A stretch of 64,000 bases of DNA from Alisma plantago-aquatica (Eukaryota; Streptophyta; Magnoliopsida; Alismatales; Alismataceae). The stretch lies in NCBI GenBank assembly GCA_963693085.1, contig OY856409.1, positions 660,592,591-660,656,590 on the forward strand. Direction: 5' to 3'. Under the pieces are notes generated by a model. It did no database searches, was not told the DNA's origin, and worked only from the letters and a program-made list of their open reading frames with translations. Position 1 is the first letter of the stretch. The number at the start of each line of letters is the position of its first letter. Position numbers and translations under genes: made by a program. Shown in pieces: positions 9,961 to 20,698 of the stretch.

Positions 9961-12145
9961 GAGATGCCCGACACAGCCGTTGCCCGATAGGCAAGGTGCA
10001 TGACAGACTCTAACGCAGCATTGCGCGTTGCTTGATAAAACTTGTTATATGATAAGCGTCATGAGATGGACATTAGATGATGGCATGTTGCCCGACACAG
10101 CCTTCAGTGAGGGTTCTTGGTGCTTCTAGTGAGGGTTCTGCCCACATACACATGTCATTTTACTTAATGGTAATTATTATGGTAACGCTTGCTTATGTAA
10201 CTCCATATATTTATACATGAACATGATCATCTGAATTATTTGCAGTAAGTTGAGATAATGATAAGCATATAGTATGGTTTACTTAATAATGTGTCTTATG
10301 CACATGATCATCAGTTGATGTATGATTGATATAGAATCTTTAATGTCACTCTATATTGATAGCATGGTCTTCTGTTAAGACTATGATTATTATGTACACT
10401 AACCATGCAGGTGATGCATAGCCAAGTAAGAGGGCTATGAGGTATATGTATATTGAGTAATCTTACCCTGATTGTCACTCTTGATGTACATGACTAAGGT
10501 ATTGGGGATTGCTATCCCATGATGATGGTGTAAGCCTTGAGAGGCAGTGGCAATATATGATGAGGGATTGAGATCCCATGGTATGTGATGATCCTTGAGA
10601 TGGATCTGGATGATTGGCAAGAGGCCAAGTGATAACATGTACTGCTGGATCCTTGTGATGGATTAGGATGAAGTGATTACAATAAAATCATAACATTGAG
10701 TTTTATGTTGTTTATTTCCTGTTATAGTTTACATGTTATATAACTTGGTTGAATCTTGCAATCCATATAAAAGATATTAATTAATCACAGTGGAATATAT
10801 CATGTAGTTGCCCTGGCCATAGATCCATCATCGTCAGGAGCTGGTGATGGTGAAACGAGTTCTCCTACGGGTTAACTCGGAGCACATATTGTTGAGTATG
10901 CGAGGTTTCTCCTAGCCTAAAGTGAGGAGGTAAGAGTGCAACTTCGGTTGTAGACTCCAGGGTGCGGATTCAGGCCCGTAGCCCAAGTATGTGAAGAGCA
11001 TGGTGAACAGACCCATGGCTCAGGGTATGTGATATGAGGAGCATGAATGCGTTCATGGCTCAGAGAACGGTGAACAGGCCCGTGGCTCAGTTTCACTAGT
11101 GCCAATTCCTGTACCGAGGCGGGATAGGCAGAGGGTAGCCTGACCCTGTGGCTAAGACTACTTCAACATGAGACTGTGGTCCTGCTTTTGTTGTACTCAT
11201 ACACTGACTACGAGGTGGGAGGTCGTGGAGTCCATCTCTTCCATGTGACCCTGTATGGCACCGGCTCCGGGTTTCGCAGCCGTTGGTTGGATTTGAACGG
11301 TACGGTTCACTTCCTCAGGGCATAAGAATACGTAATCCAGTCGTATAGTATTTATTGCTTAAGGCAAAACACGGAACATTGTTTGAGGCCTTGCTTGTGT
11401 AGTTAATCTTTCTATAACTTGCATATGTGATAAGATCTTATAACCTTATGTTCCATAAAGAGATAGTTGATGATATGTCTTCCATACACTCTGGTAAGCT
11501 TGATGGTACGAATAGCTTTACTGTATAGACAGTTATTATTCTACGTTTTACTGTTTATCTTCTTCTATTGCTTTACCCTTCTGGTTTTATAGTTTCGGCA
11601 GGGAGTTATGTTTCTCGCTGGGACAATGTTCGATTGTCTCACCCCGCTGGTTTTCAGGTTTTTGAGCTAGACGTGGAGGCGGTCGCAGAGTTGCGGCCGA
11701 GCAGCAAGACGAGCAGTAGAAGGCAAGCGGTGGATATGCTGCTATTCTGGGGTTTTGTAGTAGAGTCTAGAGTCATCCCTGTACTCTTAGGTCCTTGGCG
11801 GTGTTTTGACGTTGTTTCACGATGTATAATCGTTGATGTTTTATGTATCCTGTTGTTGGATGGATGTGGGCCTTTATGTATGTATAAATAGGTGATGATC
11901 TCACGTGATGGTTGGATAGCTGTTCCTCTAAGATATGGACACGTATCAAGGCTTGTATATATTTATATAACATGTTTCCTTGCAGGACAATGACCTATAT
12001 GTTATGGTTTCTCAGTTTATCAGCGTTCCGCAATCGGTTTTAATTAACTCGTATTTTTTGGTAATCTGTGGTTATGGTGATTTCCGCACATTTTTGCGTA
12101 ACACCTCGCTTTCTGTGTGATAGTGGGATGTGTTGCCACAAGTTT

Positions 12146-12157
12146 TGGTATCAGAGC
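12146..12157 (+). promoter_or_regulatory. primer-binding site, initiator tRNA-Met
   Basis: TGGTATCAGAGC is complementary to the 3' end of plant initiator tRNA-Met and starts five bases after the left LTR. This is the usual minus-strand primer site for plant Ty3/gypsy elements. It is intact. Confidence 0.95.
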
Positions 12158-12266
12158 TCTACGTCCGCTGAGTCTACAGGGATTTAGGACTAGGTTGAGT
12201 CTGTTCTTATGGGTTTTCCAAATTTTCTCATAATCACCTTCTGCCCTCAGCAGAAGAAAAGCCAAG

Positions 12267-13472
12267 ATGTCTGGAAACCATGAAGAACATACTCCTGAGC
12301 ACAGCGATGCTGCATCAGTTGATGGAGCTTTTGGGCAGGCACATGAAGATCGGGTACCTGAGGTCCCCCAACCTAACCCAGCCATTCTTGAACACCCTAC
12401 CTATCAACAGCTTATGGGGCAGATGATGGCTACGATGAATCTCATGGTTGAGTGATTGCCAGTGCCTCCGCCGAGAGCACAGGCTCCCCATGGAAAAGCA
12501 TCGGGTATTGGGAAGACCTTCGAGCGGCTTCGCCGAGTCAGAGCTTCGGATTATGCTGGAACGGCTGATCCAGCGAATGCAGATCTATGGCTGACAAGTC
12601 TTGAGAAGGCTTTCCAGATCCTTGACATCCCCGAAGCTGACAAAGTAAAGCACACTATCTACCTTCTGAAGGGTAGTGTTGGTCACTGGTGGACCATCGA
12701 GGAAGAGAAGCAGCCTGGTGAGATGATCTGTTGGGAAGTTTTTTGGTGCGAGTTCGTCAGCAGATACTTTCTAAAGACGTATCTGGATGAGAAGATCAGT
12801 CAGTTTGAGAGTCTATGACAAGGAACGATGAACATCACCGAGTATGAGGCCAAGTTCATGGATTTGTTGAGGTTTTGTCCTCACATGGTGGCGACAGATG
12901 AGGAGCGGATCAGACATTTCGAGAAGGGTCTGAGTTCTGAGTTGACAACACCTATTTCTGTGTTGGAGAACAGAGAGCGGTTTGCTATGTTTGTAGAATC
13001 TGTCCGGAGGATTGAAAGGTCAGTAAGGGAGAAAAGAGAGTCCATGTCTCACAAAAGACCTGCTCAGTTTCAGGGACAGAGGTTTGGTGGCTTCAATAAG
13101 CCCATGTTTTCATCACCGTCAGTGATGAGAGGTTCCAGTGTACCATCGCAGTGGTCTCTGAGTAAGGGAAGAGGTTTTGTTTCTTCGCCATCTAAGGCAC
13201 ATAGTACAGCTTCAGTGGTAGTGACAGGGCCATCTAGGCCACGGTTCGATGATAGGGTATGCCATCTGTGTGGTCAGACTGGACATTTCAGGTTAAATTG
13301 CCCAAATAGAGATGTGGAAGTGACACAACAACCGAGGCAAAATCAATAAGGGTCAGATCAGCAGCAGCCTAGTGGTAGCAGAGGACGAGGACGTGGTCAA
13401 GCATCACAAGAGGGATCGTCTGCTCAAGGGAGAAGAGGGCGTGGACAACAATCAACGGCTCGATTCTATGCT
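12267..13472 (+). pseudogene. gag: chromovirus gag (capsid/nucleocapsid)
   Basis: Translation would start at the ATG at 12267, 110 bp after the primer-binding site. A retrotransposon gag capsid domain spans about 12560-13020, with the Trp-rich core and the Tyr-Glu-Ala-Lys-Phe helix. An Arg/Gly/Ser-rich linker follows. A perfect nucleocapsid knuckle, CX2CX4HX4C, lies at 13260-13301. Premature stops are at 12453 (TGA), 12816 (TGA) and 13347 (TAA), each one C-to-T change from an Arg or Gln codon. There is no frameshift, and the frame runs straight into the protease. Confidence 0.9.
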
Positions 13473-14129
13473 ATGAGTCAGCCGGAGGCGATAGTCAACC
13501 CGCGAGTAGTGACAAGTCAGATGGAGTTATTTCATTCTGATATGTCTTCTTCTTGCTTTATATATGTTCTGATTGACTCGGGTGCTACACACTCTTTTAT
13601 CGCCTATAGTATGCTTGAAAACTGTCGTTTACCTGTTAGTTGTAAGAAGGATAGTTTGTGGTTAGAAACCCCTCTTGATGGCTCCTCATTGCTTCGAGAG
13701 GAGTGTCCATCTTGTGTCTTGTCTTTTTTGGGACATTGTATACAAGTGGATCTTATACCACTTGATATGCATGGTTTCGATGTTATCCTTGGGATGGATA
13801 CCTTAGAGAAGTATAAGGTTGTTTTGGACTGTGGTTCCAAGCAGGCTGTGTTTGACGATAGTGGAGAGAGGTGGATCTTCCAGGGAGATAGGAAGATTCT
13901 TCCGACGTGTCTGGTATCAACTGTGGTGGCAGAGAAGTTTCTACGGCGAGGATATGAGGCGTTCTTAGCTCACGTGGTGGATACCGTTGTGGCTACCAAG
14001 GCGAAAGGTCCTAGTCTCGAGGAGGTGTCAGTTGTTCGAGAGTTTGCGGATGTGTTTCCTGAGGAGTTTCCTGGTGTTCCTCCACCCCAAGAGATTGATT
14101 TTGAGATCAATCTGGTACCAGGAACATAG
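13473..14129 (+). pseudogene. pol: chromovirus protease region
   Basis: The aspartic protease motif DSGATHSF starts at 13575, giving the catalytic Asp-Ser-Gly triplet. A second strand with the GMD motif follows near 13790. The tail links to the RT with the Pro-rich sequence that ends in a stop at 14127 (TAG). The segment is in the same frame as gag and RT, as in the single-ORF chromoviruses. The enzyme would cleave the gag-pol precursor. Confidence 0.85.
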
Positions 14130-15551
14130 CCAGTTGCACAGACACCGTATAGGATGGCTCCAGTGGAGATGGCAGAGCTAAAGAAGTAGTTGCAAGAGTT
14201 GTTGGAGAAAGGTTTCATCCGACCGAGTACGTCGCCTTGGGGTGCTCCAGTGTTGTTCATCAAGAAGAAGGATGGATCGATGCGGTTGTGTATAGATTAC
14301 CGGCAGTTGAACAAGGTCACGATCAAGAACAAGTACCCATTGCCGAGGATAGATGATCTATTCGATCAGTTGTGTGGTGCTACAGTGTTTTTGAAGATTG
14401 ATCTATGGTACGGTTATCATTAGTTGAGGATTAAGGCGGATGACATACCAAAGTCAGCTTTCAGGACGAGGTATGGTCACTTCGAGTTCGTGGTTATGCC
14501 ATTTGGGCTAACCAATGCACCTGCTGCTTTCATGGACCTGATGAACAGAGTGTTCCATCCGTTCTTAGATCCATTTGTCGTAGTCTTTATGGATGACATC
14601 TTGATCTATAGTCGGGACAAGTAAGAGCATGAATGACATCTTCGTCTAGCGTTGACTCTTCTTTGCCAACATCAGTTGTATGCTAAGTTCAGTAAGTGTG
14701 AATTCTGGTTGGAAGAAGTGACTTTCTTAGGTCATGTGATATTTGCTGAAGGAGTCAAGGTGGACCAGAAGAAGGTGGAGTCTGTTGCAAAATGGGAACA
14801 ACCGAAGACGCCGACAGAAGTTTGTAGTTTCATGGGTTTAGTAGGATACTACCGGAGTTTTATCAAGGACTTCAGTGCGATTGCGTTGCCAATGACGAAG
14901 TTGACTAGAAAGGAAGTATCTTTTGTCTGGGATGATCGATGTCAGCAAGCTTTCTAGAGCTTGAAGGAGAAGCTAACCAATGCTCCAGTGTTAATTCTGC
15001 CAGAGCCTGGTAAGGGCTATGTTATTTTCTGCGATGCTTCCAAGAAAGGTTTAGGTTGTGTGCTGATGCAGGAAGATCATGTGGTTTCTTTTGCTTCACG
15101 ACAGCTTAAGAAACATGAGGAGAACTATCCGACTCATGACTTGGAGTTGGCAGCAGTGGTTCATGCGTTAAAGATTTGGAGACACTATCTGTATGGGGAA
15201 GTGTGTCAAATCTTTACTGACCATAAGAATCTGAAATGCATCTTTTCGCAGCATGAGTTGAACATGTGACAGCGTTGATGGATGGAGTTGATTAATGATT
15301 ACGACTGCACTATCGAGTATCATCTTGGTAAGTTGAATGTGGTAGCTGATGCGCTTAGCAGAAAGTCTTCTTCTCTTTCTTCAAAGAAGGCACAATTGAG
15401 TTCCCTGGTATGCAATAGACGGGATATATTTGTTTCTTTGCGACAGATGAATGTACAGATGGAAGTTTCTTCGTTAGCTAGACTTTTAGCACAGATGCAA
15501 GTCAAGCCTATGCTGAGATAGCAGATCAAAGATGCACAACAAACAGATGAT
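14130..15551 (+). pseudogene. pol: chromovirus reverse transcriptase and RNase H
   Basis: The RT core shows LCIDYRQLN (about 14286-14312), the motif A LKIDL region (14391-14405), GLTNAPAAF and the active-site FMDD at 14586-14597, all intact. RNase H follows with its Asp (FCDASKKG, about 15028), Glu (LELAAVVHA, about 15140) and Asp (FTDHKN, about 15213). Stops interrupt the frame at 14187, 14421, 14622, 14634, 14955, 15267, 15276 and 15519. No indel shifts the frame. One substitution in the motif A loop (DLWYGYH) is also a C-to-T type change from the family Arg codon. Confidence 0.92.
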
Positions 15552-16964
15552 GTGGTACAGTTGATCAGATCAGAGTTCGACAGTGAAAAGCGTGATGGGT
15601 TCCATGAGTCTGAGGATGGGCTAGTTTACTATCGTGATAGGATGGTGGTTCCACGTGTTGATGATCTGAGGAAGTTAGTGCTCGAGGAAGCACACATTTC
15701 GATGTATGCTATGCATCCAGGTGTCACCAAGATGTGTCATAACCTAATGGATTTGTATTGGTGGCCCGACTTGAAGAAAGATGTAGCTGAGTTCGTGGCT
15801 AGATGTGCGGTATGTCAGCAAGTGAAGGCTGAGCATCAGAAGCCGGCAGGTACGTTGCAACCTTTTCTGATACCACATTGGAAATGGGATCATATAACCA
15901 TGGATTTTGTAGTTGGCCTACCCAGGACAACTAGGAATCATGATTCCATTTGGGTGATAGTAGACAGATTGACGAAGTCTGACCATTTCCTACCAGTAAA
16001 GACGACGTATACAGCCGAGAAGCTCGCTCGAGTATATGTGGATGAGATAGTACGGTTACATGGTGTGCCAGTAACGACAGTTTCCGACAGAGGTCCCCAA
16101 TTCACAAGTCGTTTCTGGGAACAGTTGCACAAAGCGTTGGGAACGCAGTTGAGGTTATGTACCGCCTTTCACCCACAGACAGATGGACAGTCTGAGAGGA
16201 CTATTCAAACTTTGGAGGATCTCCTTCGAGCTTGTGTTTTGTAGTTTCTAGGCAGTTGGGATGTACATCTCAGTTTGATAGAGTTTGCCTACAACAATAG
16301 TTATCAGCGGAGCATTGACATGGCTCTTTATGAGGCCTTGTATGGCAGGAAGTGCAGATCTCCTTTGTGTTGGTATGTGTCTGGTGAGTATCATCAGTTA
16401 GGTCCTGAGTTAGTACAACAGACAACAGAAAAGATTAAGGTGATACAACAACAATTGAAAGTGGCACATGACAGACAGAAGTCTTATGCATACAATCGTC
16501 GACGGTCTTTGGAGTTCCAGGTAGTAGACAAGGTGTATCTTAAGGTCTCGCCATGGAAAGGTGTGCTAAGGTTTGGTCGAAAGGGTAAGTTAGCTCCCAG
16601 GTATATGGGGCCTTACCCAGTCATAGCACGTGTTGGAAAAGTAGCTTATGAGTTAAAGTTGCCTCCAGAGTTGCACAGGTTACATCCAGTGTTCCATGTC
16701 AGTATGCTGAAGAAAAGCCATCCAGATTCGGGAACAGTAATACATCCAATCGAAGTTGAGCTTGATGAAGATGTGACCTACGAGGAAGGTCCTGTGGTGA
16801 TCCTTGACAGAAGGGTTAAGAGGCTGAAGAAGAAGGACCTGGTTCTTGTGAAGGTTCTTTGGCATCATCGTGGCATTGAGGAAGCCACGTGGGAGCTTGA
16901 GGAAGAGATGAGGAGGAAGTATCCCTCACTTTTCTCTTCGGATTTCGTGGACGAAATCCTTTGA
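15552..16964 (+). pseudogene. pol: chromovirus integrase with C-terminal chromodomain
   Basis: A His/Cys zinc-binding region lies at about 15690-15820 and ends in CAVCQQVK. The DDE core has Asp in MDFVVGLP (about 15900) and in VSDRGPQF (about 16082), and Glu in SERTIQ (about 16195). The GPY/F-like region is near 16595-16620. The chromodomain is at about 16797-16935, with the KVLWHH and EATWE strands that in this family target insertion to marked chromatin. One premature stop (TAG, 16242) follows the catalytic core. The natural end is the TGA at 16962, right before the purine tract. Confidence 0.92.
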
Positions 16965-16976
16965 AGGGGGTTAGCT
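16963..16976 (+). promoter_or_regulatory. polypurine tract
   Basis: GAAGGGGG (16963-16970) plus a short spacer precedes the TG of the right LTR at 16977. This is the plus-strand primer site of the element. It overlaps the integrase stop codon by two bases. Confidence 0.85.
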
Positions 16977-19900
16977 TGTAAGGACCCTTACCTTCATTTA
17001 GGGTCTACCCTGTTTGTTTTGCTTAACCTTGATGCTTGGTTGTTGCTAATCACCTTTAGTGGTGATTAGGGTTTGGTTGTGCTTTGTTGAGAGTTGGGGG
17101 TGCTACTTGCAAATAACCCAAGTCTAGGGTTTGTGGGTAAGTTTGCCACCTTGTGAGGTTTTCCTCTCTCTCTTTGCTTCCTCTAATGTAGAGAGGAAGG
17201 CTTGGGCTCGTTGCTTGGAGTTCTTTTGGGCTTGGTTGAGCTTGTTGGGCCTTGAGGTGCCTTTCTTTGGTTTGGTTGAACCTTGTATCGGGCAAGAGAG
17301 GAGTGTGTCGCCCATGGGAGTGTATCACCCATGGGGGTGTATCACCCAAGTATGTCGCCCTAGAGCCTTTGACCAAGCTTTGACCTCGTTTGTGTCACCA
17401 CTAGTGGACACTTGGTGCTTCATGCTTGCATGTGGCAATAGCCTTGGACATGTGTTAAGGCTTTGCTAGAGTGGTGGCTTGTGCACTAGAACAAGTTTCC
17501 CTAGGTGGGCGACACCTTTCTTGGCTTTACCTTGTTTTCTCCTCCATCCCCTTCTATATATGTGTTCTTTTCCTCTTGCTAAGGATCCTTTAGTCTCTTG
17601 GTTTTCTCCTCTACCTTAGTGCACGATACCCTTCTCCCTTGCAAGCTTGGTGGACGACACCCTTGGAGGAGCTAGCTTGGTGGCCGATCCTGCCTTAGAG
17701 CTCTCTTCTTCCTTGGAGCTCGGAGCTTGCTTAAGGCTGGTTACATAACTCCTAACCCTAACTACTCTATCTCCTTCTATGATCTTGTTTATATGTTGTT
17801 AGATTAGTATCTTGCTTAAGTATCCATGTTGGCCAATCCTTGTGGTTTAGGGTTTCATAGTGGGAAATACTCCTTTCTCTCCTTGGTCTAGAGGAGTGAG
17901 CTTGAGCTCCTAGTTTCATGAGAAACACCCCTCTTTCCTAGTCGATTGAGGTGAGCTTGTTCTCTAGTTGCTTGAGCAACACTCTCCTCTCACCATGGAC
18001 TTGAAGGGTGAGCTTGGTGATGGTGGTGACTCTCTCTCTCTCTAGGGTTTTTCCTTGTGACCGTTTGGTGATAGATGATGTGCAAGACCCCTCTTTCCTA
18101 GTCGATTGAGGTGAGCCATTTTCTTGACCCTCTAGGGTTCGGGTGTCCTTGTGCTTGAGGTAGGAGACGATCATGTGAGTTGTACATTGGGCGTTATGGG
18201 CTTGGGGAGGTGCTGCCCGACAGCCCCCTTGACCTAACCCCCTTGTACGACATGGAGTGTTGGTGAAAGGTGATATCCCTAGTTTCTGTGACGGGCGTCA
18301 CAATACCACTTTGCCCTGTAACGGCCGTTAGGCCATGGTTTGAGTGGCTGGACAATAGGTCTGTAATGGTAGCTTGAGCAATACCCTTGGACGATACCTC
18401 CTGTGGGATAACCTTGCCCGATATACTCTTGTGATGGGTTGCTAGCAGATGGTGACGGGCGTCACCTTGGCTTTGTATCGACCGATATACACCTTGTGAC
18501 GGGCGTTGCAACTGAGATGCCCAACACAGTCGTTGCCCGATAGGCAAGGTGCACCGCAGACTCTAACGCAGCGTTGCGCGTTGCTTGATGACAGTCGTTA
18601 TATGATAAGCGTCATGAGATGGACATTAGATGAGGGCATGCTGCCCGACACAGCCTTCAATGAGGGTTCTTGGTGCTTCTAGTGAGGGTTCTACCCACAT
18701 ACACATGTCGTTTTACTTAATGGTAATTATTATGGTAACACTTGCTTATGTAACTCCATATCTTTATACATGAACATGATCATCTGAATTATTTGTAGTA
18801 AGTTGAGATAATGATAAGCATATAGTATGGTTTGCTTAATAATGTGTCTTATGCACATGATCATCAGTTGATGTATGATTGATATAGAATCTTTAATGTC
18901 ACTCTATATTGATAGCATGGTCTTCTGTTAAGCCTATGATTATTATGTACACTAACCATGCATGTGATGCATAGCCAAGTAATAGGGCTATGAGGTATAT
19001 GTATATTGAGTAATCCTGCCCTGATTGTTACTCTTGATGTACATGACTAAGGTACTGGGGATTGCTATCCCATGATGATGATGTAAGCCTTGAGAGGCAG
19101 TGGCAATATATGATGAGGGATTGAGATCCCATGGTATGTGATGATCCTTGAGATGGATCTAGATGATTGGCAAGAGGCCAAGTGATAACATGTACTGCTG
19201 GATCCTTGTGATGGATAAGGATGAAGTGATTACAATAAAAGCATAACATTGAGTTTTATGTTGTTTATTTCCTGTTATAGTTTACATGTTATATAACTTG
19301 GTTGAATCTTGCAATCCATATAAAAGATATTAATGAATCACAGTGGAATATATCATGTAGTTGCCCTGGCCATAGATCCATCATCGTCAGGAGCTGGTGA
19401 TGGTGAAACGGGTTCTCCTATGGGTTAACTCGGAGCGCATATTGTTGAGTATGCAAGGTTTCTCCTAGCCTAAAGTGAGGAGGTAAGAGTGCAACTTCGG
19501 TTGTAGACTCTAGGGTGCGGATTCAGGCCCGTAGTCCAAGTATGTGAAGAGCATGGTGAACAGACCCATGGCTCAGGGTATGTGATATGAGGAGCATGAA
19601 TGCATTCATGGCTCAGAGCACGGTGAACAGGCCAGTGGCTCAGTTTCACTAGCGTTGATTCCTGTACTGAGGCGGGTTAGGTAGAGGGTAGCCTGTCCCT
19701 GTGGCTAAGACTACTTTAGCATGAGACTGCGGTCCTGCTTGTGTTGTACTCGTGCACTGACCATGAGGTGGGAGGTCGTGGAGTTCGACTCTTCCATGTG
19801 ACCTTGTATGGCACCGGCTCCGGGTTTCACAGCCGTCGGTTGGATTTGAACGGTACGGTTCACTTCCTCTGGGCATAAGAATACATAATCCATCCGTATA

Positions 19901-20693
19901 GTATTTATTGCTTAAGGCAAAACATGGAACATTGTTTGAGGCCTTACTTGTGTAGTTAATCTTTCTACAACTTGCATATGCGATAAGATCTTATAACCTT
20001 ATGTTCCATAAAGAGATAGTTGATGATATGTCTTCCATACAGTCTGGTAAGCTTGATGGTACGAATAGCTTTGCTGTATAGACAGTTATTATTCTACGTT
20101 TTACTGTTTATCTTATGCTGTTGTTTTACCCTTCTGGTTTTATAGTTTCGGCGGGGAGTTATGTTTCTCGCTGGGACAATGTTCGATTGTCTCACCCCGC
20201 TAGTTTTTAGGTGTTCGAGCTAGATGTGGAGGCGATCGCAGAGTTGCGGCCGAGCAGCAAGACGAGCAGTAGAAGGGAAGCAATGGATATGCTGCTATTT
20301 TGGGGTTTTGTAGTAGAGTCTAGAGTCATCCTTGTACTCTCAGGTCCTTGGCGGTGTTTTGACGTTGTTTCACGATGTATAATCATTGATGTTTTATGTA
20401 TCCAGCTGTTGGCCAGATGTGGGCCTTTATGTATGTATAAACAGGTGATGATCTCACGTGATGGTTGGATAGCTGTTCCTCTAAGCTGTGGACACGTATC
20501 AAGGCTTGTATATAATTATATAACATGTTTCCTTGCAGGACGAGGACCTATATGTTATGGTTTCTCAGTTTATCAGGGTTCCGCAATCGGTTTTAATTAA
20601 CTCGTATTTTTTGGTAATCTGTGGTTATGGTGATTTCCGCACGTTTTTGTGTAACACCTCGATGTCTGTGTGATAGTGGGATGAGTTTCCACA
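16977..20693 (+). repeat. right (3') LTR of chromovirus
   Basis: This 3,717-bp copy starts with TGTAAGGACCC right after the purine tract and ends with TTTCCACA before CTAAT. Differences from the left copy are scattered substitutions, many of them C/T or G/A, plus a few one- to four-base indels. The TATA-like motif is kept at 17554-17562. Confidence 0.95.
18287..18510. promoter_or_regulatory. cluster of TGACG inverted pairs in right LTR
   Basis: TGTGACG-GG-CGTCACA (18287-18302) and GGTGACG-GG-CGTCACC (18451-18466) match the left-LTR pairs exactly. Nearby sites show decay: the left GTGACGGG near 9878 reads GTGATGGG here, and the palindrome TATCGGCCGATA reads TATCGACCGATA. Both are CpG transition changes. 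Confidence 0.45.
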
Positions 20694-20698
20694 CTAAT
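20694..20698. repeat. target-site duplication CTAAT, right
   Basis: Second copy of the 5-bp duplication made by the chromovirus insertion; see 8416-8420. It abuts the CA end of the right LTR. Confidence 0.95.

Larger units (their letters stand above)
8421..12140 (+). repeat. left (5') LTR of chromovirus
   Basis: The LTR runs from TGTAAGGACC to TTGCCACA, with TG...CA ends, and aligns along its whole length with 16977-20693. A TATA-like CTATATATG lies at 8999-9007, about 578 bp in, so U3 may be short and R-U5 about 3.1 kb. It holds CT microsatellites (9477-9491), a 30-bp direct repeat (9372-9401 and 9534-9563) and a cluster of TGACG inverted pairs (9734-9960). Small open frames inside it are not genes. 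Confidence 0.95.
8421..20693 (+). mobile_element. Ty3/gypsy chromovirus (Tekay/Del-like), complete with two LTRs
   Basis: Two LTRs of 3,720 and 3,717 bp start with TGTAAGGACCC and end with CCACA. Between them lie a primer-binding site matching initiator tRNA-Met, one long gag-pol frame, a C-terminal chromodomain and a polypurine tract. Total length is 12,273 bp, flanked by CTAAT. Very long LTRs, a single gag-pol frame and a chromodomain fit the Tekay/Del branch of chromoviruses; the exact branch is inferred. Thirteen premature stops make it non-autonomous. The LTRs differ at only a few percent of positions by eye, so it is young compared with the LINE it entered. Confidence 0.95.

Noticed and set aside
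8421..12140. Open frames inside the left LTR (8576-8914, 9641-9994, 11568-11891) as genes
   Set aside because: The same frames recur with changes in the right LTR and have no domains; they are LTR sequence.
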